DNA from: Prorocentrum cordatum
Lineage: Eukaryota; Sar; Dinophyceae; Prorocentrales; Prorocentraceae
Assembly: GCA_963575745.1 (NCBI GenBank)
Contig: CAUYUJ010012102.1
Location: 86,001-150,000 of the forward strand
DNA: 64,000 bases
Direction: 5' to 3'
Of this stretch, positions 1 through 10,923 are shown piece after piece. How positions within the stretch are numbered: position 1 is the first letter of the stretch; each line of letters opens with the position of its first letter. The notes beneath the pieces are model-generated. The model worked only from the letters and a program-made list of their open reading frames with translations. It did not search any database and was not told the DNA's origin. The translations under genes were made by a program, and so were the position numbers.

Positions 1-565
1 GCGAACCGCGCAACCGTCGCCGCGCTCGCGGGCCCAAGGGGAAGTCCAGCGGAGTCAGGGGGGCAACGCGCACCCATCCGAGACCCTGCGGCTCCCTGGA
101 GGGCTGCGAAACTGCGCAACCACCGTCGTGCTCGTGGGCTCCTGGGAGGCGCCGCGGAGTCGGAAGGGCCACGCGCACGCGGCCGACGCCTCGCGCTGCT
201 CCCTGGGTGGCCCCGAGCTGCGCAGCGGCTGCAACTCCCGCGGGCCGGCTCCCGAGGAGGGCCAGCGGGGTGGAGGCACGCGCGGACTCGGCCGAGGCCT
301 CGCGGCTCCCTGGGAGGCTGCGAGAGGTGCAGCCGTCGCCACTCTCATGGGCTCCCGGGAGGTCCAGCGTAGTCGGGGGGGGCACGCACCCGCGGACGGG
401 AACCTCGCGGCTCCCTGGGCGGCTGCGAGCTGCTCGACCACCGCCACTTCCATGGGCTTCGGGGAGGTCCAGCGGATGTCGGGGGCCGGGCGGATCCAGC
501 CGAGACCTCGCGGCTTCCCGGGAGGCGAAGACGAGCGCAGCTGTCGCCACTTCCGTTGGCCCCTG
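1..565. repeat. GC-rich ~106-bp imperfect tandem array
   Basis: Five to six diverged units begin near 1, 107, 213, 320, 425 and 527. Each runs through GCGA..TGCGC, a CGTCGCCAC..GGGCTCC core and a TCGCGGCTCCCTGGGAGGCT end. Open frames on both strands (for example 128-613 +) come from this repeat and have no recognisable domain. The left edge is cut by the window. Confidence 0.75.
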
Positions 566-1278
566 AAGGCCTGGCGGAGAGAAGGGCAGCGCAGATCAGA
601 TATACATATATAGTTATGAATATATGTCTGCCGATGTGTTCTGTTGTAAGGAGCGTTCCTACAACTATTCATCTCGCGTGGAGAAGGAAAGGGGTACGTC
701 TCGTGTAATGTGAACGCTGGCTCCCGAGCCCTTCCCAAACACTGTGCCCCTCGGTGCGCCGAGCCGAATCCGGCCGCGTTCACGACGCGACTCGCAGCTT
801 GTCTCGTGCAACTTGGATCTCAATCCCACTCGCCCTGTGGTCATCAACTTCCTTCTCCCCTTTCGTGGCGAAATCCAGCACTGCTCCTTCTTCAAAGACA
901 CCTCCCCCACCCGACCAGCGACACACCAGGGACAGTGCGTCCACCCGCGCGAATCCCCCGTCACACACAAAAGTGCGGAGCACACTTGCCGACAGAATCT
1001 TGTGTGATGATCGGGTGCCCCGCGAGCAATTCGCTTTGTTTTGTGACCAGGACGGCGTATAGCCCGCTGTGCGCAGGGCCACCATCCCTGCAAGAAACAA
1101 TACATCTGCACTTCACGCCTAAGTTTGTATCACGCACGGACACTTGCGATCACTGTGCGTCGGGTCTTGACAGGGACGGCGGGGGTGCTGGCACATGTGT
1201 TGCTGTGCAGCTGCCAACCCGACATCCTGGCGCCGCAATTGTGCATTTGAATCGGCAAGGATGATGGGGGCCGACACG
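566..1278. other. no recognised feature
   Basis: Single-copy-looking sequence. Open frames of up to 184 codons occur on both strands, but none shows a family, signal or membrane pattern I can name. A coding role is not supported. Confidence 0.5.
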
Positions 1279-1510
1279 TTTCCCGACGTGCGCGGGCGCA
1301 CCTGGCACACCCTGCGCGCGCCCCGAACGTGGCGCACCAGGCGCGGCTGGAGCATGCGGCACACTGGGCGCACGTGGAGCACGCGGCGCATGTGGCGCAC
1401 CATGCGTGCCTGGCACGCTCGGGCCCCAGGGGCGCTTTGCGCGCCTGGTGGGAGTGACGCGCCTGGCACGCGTGGCGCACCTCGCCCCAGCGTCGCGCAC
1501 CTGGGGTCTG
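1279..1510. repeat. short minisatellite built on TGGCGCACC
   Basis: A 9-12 bp motif (TGGCGCACC, TGGCACGC, TGGAGCACG and similar) recurs about fifteen times with drift. The overlapping open frames on both strands are by-products of the repeat. Confidence 0.7.
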
Positions 1511-2276
1511 TCATGGTTCCCAGTAGCTGCCCAATCAAAGTCGACCACCGATTATGCTGAGACTCGGGAACTCCTTGCGCGTTGGGAGGGTGGGTGGGAA
1601 TGAACCAAACAAGTTGCGTCTGGCAGAGGTGTCTTGACCTCTCCCCTTCCCCCTTTTCCTTTGGTCTCGACATGGGGTGGGGGCGTCAACTATATGGCCC
1701 AATATGGCCCCCAATACGGCCACAAAAAGCCCGAGAGGATGGCTCAACCTGCGTCAAGATAAGACTGCTCCGAGTGGCCTCTGAGCCTCCTACAGAAGGC
1801 ACCGAGATGCCAAAATCCACCCTGACACCTCTGGAGCATCACTGATGAGTGCCTTCTCGCCTTTTCGCTCACGATGGGCTCTTGAAGCCTCAGCGTGGCT
1901 CCAACATCGCCCACGAGAATCCAAGAGTGTCCAACGAGGGCTCTGAGCCGGCCCCCAATGCGGCCAACAACGCCCCAAGAGCGCCCCAAGGTGGTCTCAA
2001 AAAGGCACTTTCTGGCTCCGACGAGGGAGGCGTAATCCCCGCCTTTGTTTGCAGTCGGTGGCCTCCAAGATGGCCCAAGATAGAGTCCCAACAGCCTTAA
2101 ACGTTCCCCCCCGAGGACCCCTCGATGGCGCAAGTACGTTGTCAAGGTGTTCCCAGATTGAAAGGTCCGCGAAGGCATTAAACTATGGTTGACACCTGGG
2201 CCTACTCAGGCTGATCCCGATCTTCGGTTCGACGGCTGCCCCCCCTCTTTGCTCCACTGCTTGCTCCTGCGCTTTC
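1511..2276 (+). repeat. mostly unique DNA with a block of CCAAGA-type degenerate satellite
   Basis: From about 1910 to 2095 the + strand carries the motif family CCAAGAGCGCCCCAAG/CCAAGATGGCC, also seen at 5.0, 16.0-16.6, 21.3-23.0, 26.0-26.4, 37.5-37.7, 47.4-47.7, 49.9-50.3 and 59.6-59.9 kb. The rest shows no gene I can identify. Confidence 0.55.
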
Positions 2277-2330
2277 TTGACCAAAGCCACTCGCCTGGGC
2301 GTCATTTCTGGATGGGCTGGTGGGGATACG
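2277..2330 (+). repeat. short dispersed repeat (family Q), copy 1
   Basis: The segment around CCTGGGCGTCATTTCTGGAT is repeated in reverse complement at 18925-18985. Its right part, GGGCTGGTGGGGATAC, recurs near 21990-22006. A frame through it reads SPGRHFWMG, against SPGRRFWMG in the other copy, but nothing shows that it is translated. Confidence 0.5.
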
Positions 2331-3477
2331 CAAATCGCTTTCTTTTGTTCCCATCGTACTTAAGGATCGCATGTCAAACATAATTTCGAGCACCCGACAC
2401 GCTGGCGTGGTGCCGAACGAACATCGCCTCCCAGAGCCCGACACGTGAAATCCGTTACTTTCTTGGTGCTCGAAATTCTTTTTGGTGATCAGCCAGGGCT
2501 GAAGTAGGTTGGAACATCATAAATGTCGTCAAACATTGGGAATCTGAACGCCACTTCCCAAAGGACGAATCATGCTCACACCTGTCGTGTTTATGCCCAT
2601 TCCGATCGATGGATGGGTGCAAGATGAGAACACGGACCATCCCCAATGCTGACATCTTTCTCATGCATATACTGGTATCCGACAGGCTATGTGACCATGC
2701 GAGAAAGGACTGACATTTTCTTAACATTCAGCAGCAGAGAAAAAACACTCGTGAAAACGGATGACGAATATGTCAACGTCCCCATCTGCGATAAGGTAAA
2801 TACGGTCTCCGTCATCGCCTGACCCTCAAAGCGTCTCTCCGAATTATTGGTACGCGTCGCATGTTGTGCTTGCATGCCTGGCACATTACGTCCTCATGCG
2901 CAAGGAATCCAAGTAATGGCAAATACCAGCAACTAGCAAACACACAATGAGGGGGAGGGAGGGGGGCATCGCGAGGGGAACGGAGTGAAGGCGCCCATAT
3001 GTCTGAAAAGGCATCTAATCAATCCTGGTCTGGAGTGCGCATGTGGTAGCGATTGCGGCACCAAGCTGCTAAGGCTCGCTCCATGCGCGAAAGAACTTGG
3101 ACTTTCGAAACTGGCCTGACGGAAGACAAACTGACAGGACCGCGGCAATGTCCTCCTGGAACGCTTGATGGCGGCAATCCTGGTACAATACTGGCCGGGG
3201 CAGTTTGGAAGACACCGTCCCAAGCACAGACTGACAACGATTGCCAACCCTGCCACCTCTGTGCTCGAGGGGCCTTGAGACACCTACTGGAACAACACCT
3301 GCCAATGGTATAACAAATCACAAAACAGGCCAGGCTGACTCGGCTGGTCGGGCACGTGTCTGTGTGTTCGGCAATTCCTGTTCCATCGACGTTGGACGTG
3401 TGCATCTGTACGTACACGTACATTGCTTTCCGCGCTGACAAGGCAATCGCGACCTTCGCAGAATAATGCCGCCTCCA
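2331..3477. other. no recognised feature
   Basis: About 1.1 kb of unique-looking sequence of moderate GC. Open frames are short and overlap on both strands. No RNA gene, known domain or repeat was recognised. Confidence 0.5.
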
Positions 3478-3800
3478 ACGTCCTTCTCTTCACCCCCCTG
3501 CATCCTCGCCCTCCTCCTAGTCCTCCCGCTCGTTCACCTTTACCTCCTTCGCCACCTGCTACGGCTGCTTTTCCTGCTGCTCTCCTCGAATCCTTATCCT
3601 CCTTTCCAGCATCCCTTTCGTCGTCGTCGTCGTCCTCCTCCTCCTCCTCCCATCCTTCCCTTCCTCCCCCTTCCCATCCTCCTCTCCATCGTCATCATTG
3701 TAACCATCCTCCTGCTTCTGCTCGTGCGTCTACTCTGAGGAGGACAAGGAGGAGGAGGAGGAGGAGGAGGAGGAGGAGGAGGAGAAGGAGGGATGGGGAA
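3478..3800. repeat. polypyrimidine block followed by (AGG)n
   Basis: The + strand is C/T-rich (CCTCCT, CGTCGT and CTTCCC runs) to about 3735, then switches to (AGG)n at 3736-3791. The inverted arrangement could fold back. Open frames coding P/S/L or R/E runs are repeat translations. Confidence 0.8.
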
Positions 3801-4109
3801 GAGGACTCCTCCTCCCCAGCCCTTGATCCTCGCCCCCTCTGCCCCCCTCCCTCGAGGGCTCCCCCCTCCTTCTCGATAGCCGTGCAGGAGCACACAATGG
3901 GGGCACCGTCACGACACAACGGGCGCGCGCGAGGACACATGCTCTGCACGTGCTGCTCCTGCCTCTCTCGGGGGCCTCCCTGGAGTCTGCTCGGGCCTCT
4001 TAGGGGCTCTCGAGGCGTCTTGGAGAAACACTGGGCAGATCCTGGGGGCTCCGTCGGAGAGCTCTGGGGCACCGAGCGGAAGGGTGCAGGGGCCTTCGTG
4101 GATTGTTTC

Positions 4110-4276
4110 TTCTTGAAGGGGCCCTGGGACACACAAATAAATACACACAAATAGAAGGACTCCCCATATTTTCTCATATTTTCTAGGTTTTCGTCTTCCC
4201 CCCCACTTCCCATATTTCCCCAGATTTTCCTGGGAATCGGCGATTAATTGTGTCTGTGTTTTTTCCCTCCTGATTT
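4110..4276 (+). repeat. A-family dispersed element, copy 1
   Basis: AT-rich element of about 165 bp. It starts at CTTGAAGGGGCCCTGGGACA, runs through CACAAATAAATACACA, CATATTTTCTCATATTTTCT and GTCTTCCCCCCCACTTCCC, and ends at TTGTGTCTGTG..CCCTCCTGA. Copies are at 9589-9726, 10299-10459, 20604-20710, 44608-44762 and 57300-57474. The two ends form an imperfect inverted repeat (ACACACAAATAAAT against ACACAGACACAATTAAT), so a MITE or SINE is possible. Its minus strand reads as a semi-conserved peptide (NRRFPGK..GEIWEVGG) that gene predictors may call as protein. Confidence 0.8.
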
Positions 4277-4449
4277 TTTTTCTTGGGGGGGGGCTCCTGG
4301 GTTGTCTCAGGGTCCTCCTGGAGGACTTCTGGACCGCTGAGGCGCCGGCCAGGGTGACCCGAGCAGCGTGCAGGCGCCCACCCGCTGCCAGCTTGAGTGT
4401 CCCGAGGCTGCACACTGAAACACTGACATACGCCCTTGGCTTCCCCTTG

Positions 4450-4575
4450 TCGTCGCTCGGGCGTCCATTCCCTGTTTTTTTCCGGTTTCGTGCGCGTTTT
4501 TTTCGCCACATGATCAAGGATGCTCCTCGATGGTCCTCGCCGAAGGAGAAATGCACACGTCCGAGCGATGCCAAG
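4450..4575 (+). repeat. dispersed repeat B2, copy 1
   Basis: About 125 bp shared with 37234-37372: GTCCATTCCC..TTTTT, GGTTTCGTGCG, a T-rich tract, TCAAGGATGCTCCTCGAT, CCTCGCCGAA(G/A)GAGAAATGCAC and GAGCGATGCCAAGC. Identity is high by eye. No open frame of interest. Confidence 0.7.
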
Positions 4576-4682
4576 CTTCCTTCCCAAGAAGCGCCGGCCC
4601 CGGGAACGCCACGGGAGCCCCCCACCCGCGTCTCGGGGCAGGCCCAGGCCCAAGGCGGCCCCAACAGGGCCCCAGGACGTGG

Positions 4683-4870
4683 AGAAGGATTAGGAGGAGG
4701 CGGAGGAGGAGGAGGAGGAGGAGGAGGAGGAGGAGGTGTGGAGGAGGAGGAGGAGGAGGAGGAGGAGGAGGAGGAGGAAAAGGATTTGGAGGAAGAGGAG
4801 GAGGAGAAGGAGAAGGAGGAGGAGGAGAAGGAGGAGAAGGAGGAGCAGAAGGAGAAGGAGGAGGAGAGGC
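4683..4870 (+). repeat. (GGA)n microsatellite with GAA interruptions
   Basis: Nearly pure GGA for about 190 bp. All six frames stay open, giving E, G or R runs on + and S, P or L runs on -. The 500- and 242-codon frames crossing it are artefacts. Confidence 0.9.
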
Positions 4871-6023
4871 CCAGGCCCGCGGCGGCCCCAACCGGGCCCC
4901 AGGACGTCGCGGCAGGGCCCCCCTGATGAGGGGTGCGAGACGGCCGAGGAGAGCCCGAAGACGGCCCGAAAGATCTCTGGACGACCCCCCGAGGCGGACG
5001 GCCTCTGGAGGAGTCCGGGGAGACCCACGGGGGCCCCAAGATGGCACAGCGAGGGCTCCCCAGAGAGGGTCCCCCAGAGACCCCCGAGTGCGCCCGCGAG
5101 GGCCCGAACTCCACCTGGAGGTGGGGGCTGAGAATGGGACGCTGCCTCGTATTGCCAAGCACTCCACACGTAGTTTGAGTTGCTCTTGGAGCTGGCGGCC
5201 ACTTACTGTCCAAAGTCCCGCTCGTAGGCAAGCGTGGGGCAAATCTCGGCACTTGTAATCGAATCATGTTCTGTGACCTTGGCGCATCAGCCGCAGAGCT
5301 GCACTCACCCAGGCCACATGAGTTGCATGCCACCCCCTTCCCACCTTGAGTGATGATATCTGTGCCCGCAGTGAATTCCATCTGGTAGAGCGCCTTAATA
5401 AGTTCCTCCACTTCCCTCCTGTGATGCTGGCCTTATGGACGTTGACAGCATTTCCCCGGAACCCCCGGGGCATCCCGAAGGCGCAGCATTCCCGCGCCTA
5501 GAAGGAGCGTGGTGAGAGAAACTGAGAATGACAACTCGTGGAATGATCATCCTACTGGCTTCTTTGCTTTCCCGCCTCGCAACTCGACGTGGGGGGATTC
5601 ATTGGGTCGGGGATCCACCAGCGGGGTAAAATAGAGGATGCGTACTCTTGAAGTGAAGGCAATTGGACGCAACTGGCGCACCACTGGAACGACCAGTTCA
5701 AAATACCAGATTCATGATCCCCTCAGAGACGACTGTCAATGTGGGGTTGGCAAGGGCAAACGATGCCAGGCATCCGTATGTAAACTGCAACAGATGGCTC
5801 GGAACCGACGGCAACAAAAATACCATGGTAGGAACATGGTTAAGCATGCGTTGGACGAGGAAACGTTACGAATGCCTGAAATAGCTGAGGAGTGCACGAA
5901 CGGAGCCAACGTTGCCTGGCAAGGATGTCGGGCGCATGACGCTTTTGGTCGTGCTTTGCTTTGTGTGTATCGTCGCCACCCCGCGAACAAGGAACATCAT
6001 GGGGCCACGGCATACCGGCTTCA
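4871..6023. other. CCAAGA-type satellite then unrecognised DNA
   Basis: From 4920 to about 5120 degenerate CGGCC/CCAAGATGGC motifs occur. From 5150 to 6023 I see no repeat or known gene. A 166-codon + frame at 5638-6138 has no recognisable domain and runs into the tandem duplication that follows. Confidence 0.45.
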
Positions 6024-6300
6024 CGGGCTGCTTCTGTCATGTCTGGCTGCAGGGTCCTTGGCATGCGTCCGGCCTCCTACTGGCTTGCAACGTCACCGGC
6101 GGGCGACCAGGATACCTTGGACACCTCACCGACATTGAGACAATGGTTGAGCATGCATGTAATTGATTGCTGGCTGCTTCTTTCCTGTTTGGCTGCAGTG
6201 TCCTTGGCATGCTGCCGGTCTCAAACTGGCTTGCCACATCACTGGCGTGTGACCATGACAACCTGGGCACTTCACCGACATTGAGACAACGATTCAATTC
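6024..6300 (+). repeat. two-copy ~146-bp tandem duplication
   Basis: The segment GGGCTGCTTCTGTCATGTCT..CACCGACATTGAGACAA at about 6024-6150 is repeated with drift at about 6170-6297 (TGGCTGCTTCTTTCCTGTTT..CACCGACATTGAGACAA). Confidence 0.7.
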
Positions 6301-6469
6301 TTTCTCTTCGCGTCGTCGTGAACCCTGGACCGACTACAAACGATACCTGTATGACTATCCTTCGGGTGATGCTTCTTTTTTTGGAGGGCCAACTTTCAAT
6401 TTCCGACTGGCGTCGGAGTACCAGCGCACCAACAGCGGCAACCAACATCCCGAAACAACAAAACAATGG

Positions 6470-7010
6470 CAAGAGGCTGTTCGGGGCTGGTCGCAGCCAA
6501 CTGGGATTCCACCGCACCAAAACATGTCGGGGCTGACCTGGACTAGCTGGGGCTAATCGCAGCCAGCCGCACTCCCGCCACACCATGGCATGGGGCTGGT
6601 CGGGTGGAACCGGGGCATCCCAAATCAACTCTATCCCCAGCTCAGGGTTGGTCGGGGCAAACGAAATCCTCGCCAAACGGGTGAGAAAGGCCAGTCAAAA
6701 GGCCACCCACATGAGCCAGAGAAGATGGGACCAGAGGATCGCACTGCATCGCCGATGCATCGGCGATGTGGCGCGGGGAAACACAAACAAAAACAAGGGG
6801 CTAGCTGGGACAAGCAGAACCGGTGACGAATCAGAGAAAAACTATTCGGGACTAGCCAAGGCAAACGAAACCTGGCCAGACAAAAAAAGAAGCTAGATGG
6901 GGACATGTAGGAGCATGACACCCGTGCCAGCTAGAGGCGAGAGGGCCAGCCGTGGCGAGTAAAATTAACGCCAAAACATTGCCAGCCTGTGAGGACTGGT
7001 CGGAGCGACC
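6470..7010 (+). repeat. degenerate GGGCTGGTCGGGGC-type tandem repeat
   Basis: A motif like GGGCTGGTCG..GGCAAACGAAA recurs at roughly 50-bp intervals (6482, 6530, 6592, 6640, 6800, 6845, 6983) with heavy divergence. No coding signal. Confidence 0.5.
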
Positions 7011-7865
7011 GAAACGAAATCGGCGCTACGCCAGGGCAATTCTTATCAACACGCTAGAGAGGATATATGTGTACGCCTTCTGTGGGGAATCACGCATCAA
7101 GTTTGCCACGGCTCGTCAACGGCTCGTTGGCAACAGGACACACCGCTGGGAGCTGCGATCAACTGCCTCGAAGACATGCAAATGCCAGGACACTGCTAAC
7201 GTCAATGAAGACTGTGATGCAAACTTCTTTCTCGCTACGCTTGCATTGGCTATGGACGGCGCCCCATGTCTAGAAGAATGCTCACATTTAACTGCCGAGA
7301 CTCAGCCCTGCGGATCGAAAGCCCGCCAACAGGCCAACGGCAAGCGAGATTGCCTTTGCGGCAATGTTGTTGATCATCGGAGGTTTAGGGGGTGGGACCG
7401 AAATGAAGGGAAGTCGCCCAACACAGACCTCGGTTTCGGTCTCAGCTCGTGTCGCGCGAGAAGCGCGGGCGAGGCGCAGCTGCGCGAACTCCAACTCCTA
7501 ATGCAATCAGACTCGTGAGCAGCTTGATCGATAGTGCAATATAATACCGCTAGTTCGTGAGATCGGTAGGTAATTAGACACATCGGTAGACTATCAGATC
7601 GTCCTGAAGGGTGCTCCTACATGTTCGGTGAGGTCGGAGTCCCGATGAAAGACTCGCGCTGTTCAGTGACCCAGGGAGGCCTTCTGTAGCTGCAGACGTG
7701 TGAGAATGCGGTGCGCCGTGGAACAAGCATAGGATTGCAATCAGAAATGACCCTGGGGCCTGCACATGACATGCCCCACCCATTCCCCTTCCGTAAAACT
7801 GTCGCCCTTCAGGTCAGTAAAAACTTCAGACGCTGCTTTGGATAACAGCCTCCCGCGCAAATGAT
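7011..7865. other. no recognised feature; 188-codon open frame overlaps
   Basis: The + frame 6952-7518 encodes 188 residues with scattered Cys and basic residues but no family I recognise, and its start lies inside the preceding degenerate repeat. I see no splice, promoter or leader evidence. 7519-7865 shows nothing. Confidence 0.35.
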
Positions 7866-8050
7866 TACTCCAGATTTCGTAATAAAGGGAGGGGGGGTCT
7901 CATTTTGGGGGGGGTCTCTTCCAGGCTATCTTGGAGGGCCTGGGGGGGTCTGGGGACGATGTTTTGGAGGGTTCTCCCACGGGGGGGGGTCTGAAATGGC
8001 TTGTCTTGGAGGGTCCAGACACCCTCCCTTTTATTACGAAATCTGGAGTA
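7866..8050 (+). mobile_element. H-family mariner-like MITE, copy 1
   Basis: Both ends carry an essentially perfect inverted repeat, TACTCCAGATTTCGTAATAA, followed by a G-rich/C-rich run. The internal sequence is G-rich (TTGGAGGG motifs). The outer TA is taken as the duplicated target because a second copy (49670-49851) has a comparable uninserted relative. No coding capacity, so it must be moved by a transposase elsewhere. Flanks GCAAATGAT and GCAAAGCGA share GCAAA only. Confidence 0.85.
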
Positions 8051-8271
8051 GCAAAGCGACGCCGCATTCCTTGGACTCCCTCCGCTCTCCGTGTGCGATG
8101 GGTGTGCTGCGCCGCCCTTCCGAACCGTGCACGGAAGGTCCAACAGAGCGCAACTGCGAAGCAGCTCGCCGTCGACTGCGTACTCCTGGGACCAGGTGTG
8201 GACAACAGCGACAAGCAGCTGGCCATGATTGCGGGCACCGTCAACGCGAACCTCAATGCAGCAACACACTG

Positions 8272-8444
8272 CAGTCAAACACCCTGGTAAGGACGCGCGG
8301 TAAGGACGCAAGACCCTTGGAAGCCGAAGTTGGGATTTTTGGGGCGGCGGACGACGAAAACCTCAAGGACGCAAGAGCAAGGAAGAGCAAGGACGCAAGG
8401 GTACCCTGAGCAAAGTCGCGCGTCCTTATTAGGGTTTTTGACTG
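8272..8444. mobile_element. V-family MITE (CAGTCAAA ends)
   Basis: 173-bp element with ends CAGTCAAACACCCTGGTAAG and, on the opposite strand, CAGTCAAAAACCCTAATAAG, both followed by GACGCGCG. The right end is followed by TA, the left is preceded by TG, so a TA duplication is not proven. CAGT-starting ends are seen in Tc1-like elements; the assignment is inference. Inside, GGACGCAAGA is repeated. A related element may lie at 50852-50994. Confidence 0.7.
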
Positions 8445-9141
8445 TACTCTACTGACAAATCACCCCACTCCCGAGGCGTGATGTTTTCGCACTCGTGACT
8501 TCACGCGGCGAGGATGAGACCGCTGCGTGGGGACAATGGCCGCGACCACATACCCGGAGCGCAGGTGAGACTGCGACGCCCAGCCTCAAATTGTAGACCC
8601 TGCCCTGCGAACACCTAAAAGATGTCCTGACCGAACCAAACAAAAACCACGACACGGCACCCGAAATGAACTGCTGCACTAGCTTTGCGACGGTTGGGCA
8701 CAGCACGTCGTGGGCGTCACTTCATGGGGGGGCGTTAATTGGGGGAAGTTGGAGAAATGTGCGTTCGTGTCCCTTTTCGGCCCCAGGGGCCATTTAAGAC
8801 ACCTGCAGGGCACTACAGTCCGGCCGCTGAAAGAAGGAACGCCGAAGAAGGAACGAAGCCCCTTCTTGGCCCTGTAAGCGCCTCCGTGCCCCAGGAAGGG
8901 CAAGAGGAACGGCACTGGAGGAACCCAGGGGACGTCGAGCCCTTTTCCGAACCTCAACTGTTCCTCGATTCAGCGTCTTGACTGGAAGGAGGTGCACCTC
9001 TCCTCATGCGCAAGACGCCCGAGCATCGGTCCAAAGGACCCTCGAAGCAGGGAGCAGCGGGGCAGGACACCCGTGCAGCGTCGGGCGGCCCCGTGGCCAG
9101 CCCGCGGCCTCGTCGCTCGACGGACTCCTCCCCGGACCCCC
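8445..9141. other. no recognised feature
   Basis: Unique-looking sequence. GAAGAAGGAACG..CCCCTT near 8830-8870 resembles the interior of the inverted-repeat element at 13795-13966. No gene recognised. Confidence 0.4.
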
Positions 9142-9168
9142 CTTGAAGGCGCCCAGGGACACACAAAT
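9142..9168 (+). repeat. left-end fragment of the A family
   Basis: CTTGAAGGCGCCCAGGGACA then CACAAAT matches the left end of the A family. The match stops abruptly where the following minisatellite begins. Confidence 0.55.
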
Positions 9169-9169
9169 G

Positions 9170-9435
9170 GGCGGGCTAGAGGGCTAGAGGGCTAGAGGGC
9201 TATAGGGCTATAGCGCCATAGGGCTATCGGGCTATAGGGTCATCAGGGTATAAAGCTATGGATCTATTAGGGCTATAGGGTTATGAAGCTATTGGGGCTA
9301 TAGGGCTAGAAGGCCATAGGGTTATTGGGGTATAAAACCATGGAGCTATTAGGGCTGTAGGGTTGTAAAGCTATTGGGGCTATAGGGCTAGAGGGCTATA
9401 AGGCTCTAGGGTTATTATAAAGCTATAAGGCTACC
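9170..9435 (+). repeat. GGGCTATAG/GGGCTAGAG minisatellite
   Basis: A 7-10 bp unit (GGGCTATAGG, GGGCTAGA, AAGCTATGG) is repeated for about 265 bp with increasing drift. It yields no open frame. Confidence 0.85.
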
Positions 9436-9525
9436 GGGCGGGCACCCGGGCACCCCTGGGCACGCCCGGGCACGCCCGGGCACCCGGGCACGCACCCCCG
9501 AGCACCCGGGCGTGCAGCGAAAATC
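9436..9525 (+). repeat. GGGCACCC/GGGCACGCCC minisatellite
   Basis: An 8-10 bp GC-only unit directly follows the CTATAG array. The base composition changes sharply at the junction. Confidence 0.8.
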
Positions 9526-9588
9526 GGCGGCAAACCTAACCTAACCATATGAATCCGCTAGGACCCCTACAGAGGCAAGCTCTGATTG

Positions 9589-9726
9589 GGGAAATACGCA
9601 CAAATAAAAAGATTCAGAATATTTTCCAATATTTTCTGGGTTTTATCTCCCCCCACTTCCCATATTTTTCCGCATTTCCCTGGGAATCGACGATTAATTG
9701 TGTCTGTGTGTTTTTTCCCCTCCTGA
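9589..9726 (+). repeat. A-family dispersed element, copy 2
   Basis: Begins at GGGGAAATACGCACAAATAA and ends CCCTCCTGA. It lacks the CTTGAAGGGGCCCTGGGA head of copies 1 and 6, so it may be 5' truncated. Confidence 0.75.
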
Positions 9727-9790
9727 CCCCTGTCCCATTGCTCTGGATTCCATGATAAAGAAGGGGGAAAGGTCACAGCCCTCCCAAATC

Positions 9791-9996
9791 TGGGCGCCCG
9801 AAGTGGGTACGGGAAAAAATGGTTACAGTGCCCAACAACTACAAATGTCGTCCAGAACCGGCAGCGGCCGCTGTTGGGCAGGCGGCCCTCTGTCTCCAAC
9901 TAATCACGTCCGCGGCGGCGCGAACAGCGAGCCCTGTTCACAATGAACAGGAACTGTCGTACCTATTCTTTCCGTACTCATTTCGATCGTCCCGAC
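9791..9996. mobile_element. I-family MITE, copy 1 (site without the H insertion)
   Basis: Inverted ends GGGCGCCCGAAGTGGGTACG and (right, reverse complement) GGTCGGGACGATCGAAATGA..GTACGGAAAGAATAGG. The interior CAGCGGCCGCTGTTGGGC and AATGAACAGGAACTG is shared with 49494-49882. This copy has GTCGTACCTATTCTTTCC where the other copy carries an H element, so it shows the uninserted state. Confidence 0.7.
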
Positions 9997-10298
9997 CAGA
10001 CGAGCAAGCTTCGGGGTGAAAAGGGGCCAGGGGTATTGCTCAGACGCTGTCGCGCCAATGGTTTACTGCGTGGTGAGACGCTCGCGAGGCGTGAGGTCGC
10101 CAGGAGAAAGCAAGCCATCTTCATGATGTATTGTTTGCCATTTTGCAGGGGGGCCCCTTTCACCCCTGAGCCGAAATATCAGTGCTGACTGGCTCTCACT
10201 TCTCACCTCGGTCGGGAGACGGCCGACAGACGGGGAGCAATCCTCCGTCACAGCTCTTGACGGCCCGCGAAAAGGCCCCCCTCGAACAAAATATAAAT
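9997..10298. other. no recognised feature
   Basis: About 300 bp of unremarkable sequence between two dispersed elements. No gene recognised. Confidence 0.4.
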
Positions 10299-10459
10299 CA
10301 AGGGGCCCAGGGACACACAAGTAAATACACAAAAATACAAGGATTCCCGATCTTTTCTCATATTTTCTGGGTTTTCGTCTTCCCCCCCACTTTCCATAGT
10401 TTCCCATAGTTTCCCCGGAATCGACGATTCATTGTGTCTCTGTGTCTTCCCCCTCCTGA
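10299..10459 (+). repeat. A-family dispersed element, copy 3
   Basis: Runs from CAAGGGGCCCAGGGACACAC to CCCCCTCCTGA, with the same order of motifs as copy 1. Confidence 0.8.
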
Positions 10460-10599
10460 ACTTAACAATCCCAAGCTGTACCTCAGAGGTTCCCGAGAGC
10501 GCCCCCCAGAGAGACTTCAAAGAGGCCCAAGACCTGCTCGCAGAGGTCTCCGCGAGCACTCCGAAGAGACCCCATGGAGCATCCACGAAGACTCCGACC

Positions 10600-10690
10600 C
10601 GCGTCGGCGTCGTCGTGATTGTCGCCACCGCCGCCGTCGTCGCCCCCTTCAAAGTCGGCGGCACCGGCCGCAAGGCCTTCGCAATCTCAA
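10600..10690 (+). repeat. P-family repeat (GGTCGGCGGCACC), copy 1
   Basis: A GTCGTCGCC-rich stretch followed by GTCGGCGGCACCGGCCGCAA and GGCCTTCGCAAT. The same core is at 13155-13187 and 55975-56012. Confidence 0.6.
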
Positions 10691-10776
10691 CGATCCTGGC
10701 CAACGGGCGCCGCGAGCGTCAAGGAGAGCTGCGCAGGATGAACAACTTGTCCTTGGGGAAGCCCCAGGGACCAGGA

Positions 10777-10923
10777 TTATTTCGGGCGTGTCCCCCTACA
10801 CGAGAAATAAAAAATACCCCAAAAATGCTCAAAAGATGCCCCCAGATACTCAAAAAATAGTCCCCAGACTATCTTTTTACTATTTTTGAATATTCCCCCT
10901 GTAGAGGGACAGGCCCGACCTAA
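10777..10923. mobile_element. C-family MITE, copy 1, with perfect 8-bp target duplication
   Basis: Ends are TTATTTCGGGCGTGTCCCCC and (reverse complement) TTAGGTCGGGCCTGTCCCTC. The interior is A/T-rich with AGTCCCCAGACTAT. GACCAGGA stands directly before (10769-10776) and after (10924-10931), an 8-bp target-site duplication. Non-coding. The C family recurs at 11291, 11631, 13198, 51054, 51221, 55147, 60413 and about 60702. Confidence 0.85.

Noticed and set aside
3909-5411. 500-codon minus frame
   Set aside because: It joins an A-family element, a B2 repeat and a GGA array; no domain, and each part recurs elsewhere in other contexts.
6952-7518. 188-codon frame as a gene
   Set aside because: No family resemblance, starts in a degenerate repeat, no supporting context; kept only as a remark.
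9170-9435. Telomere- or centromere-like satellite
   Set aside because: The CTATAG unit drifts strongly and does not match the TTTAGGG telomere repeat.
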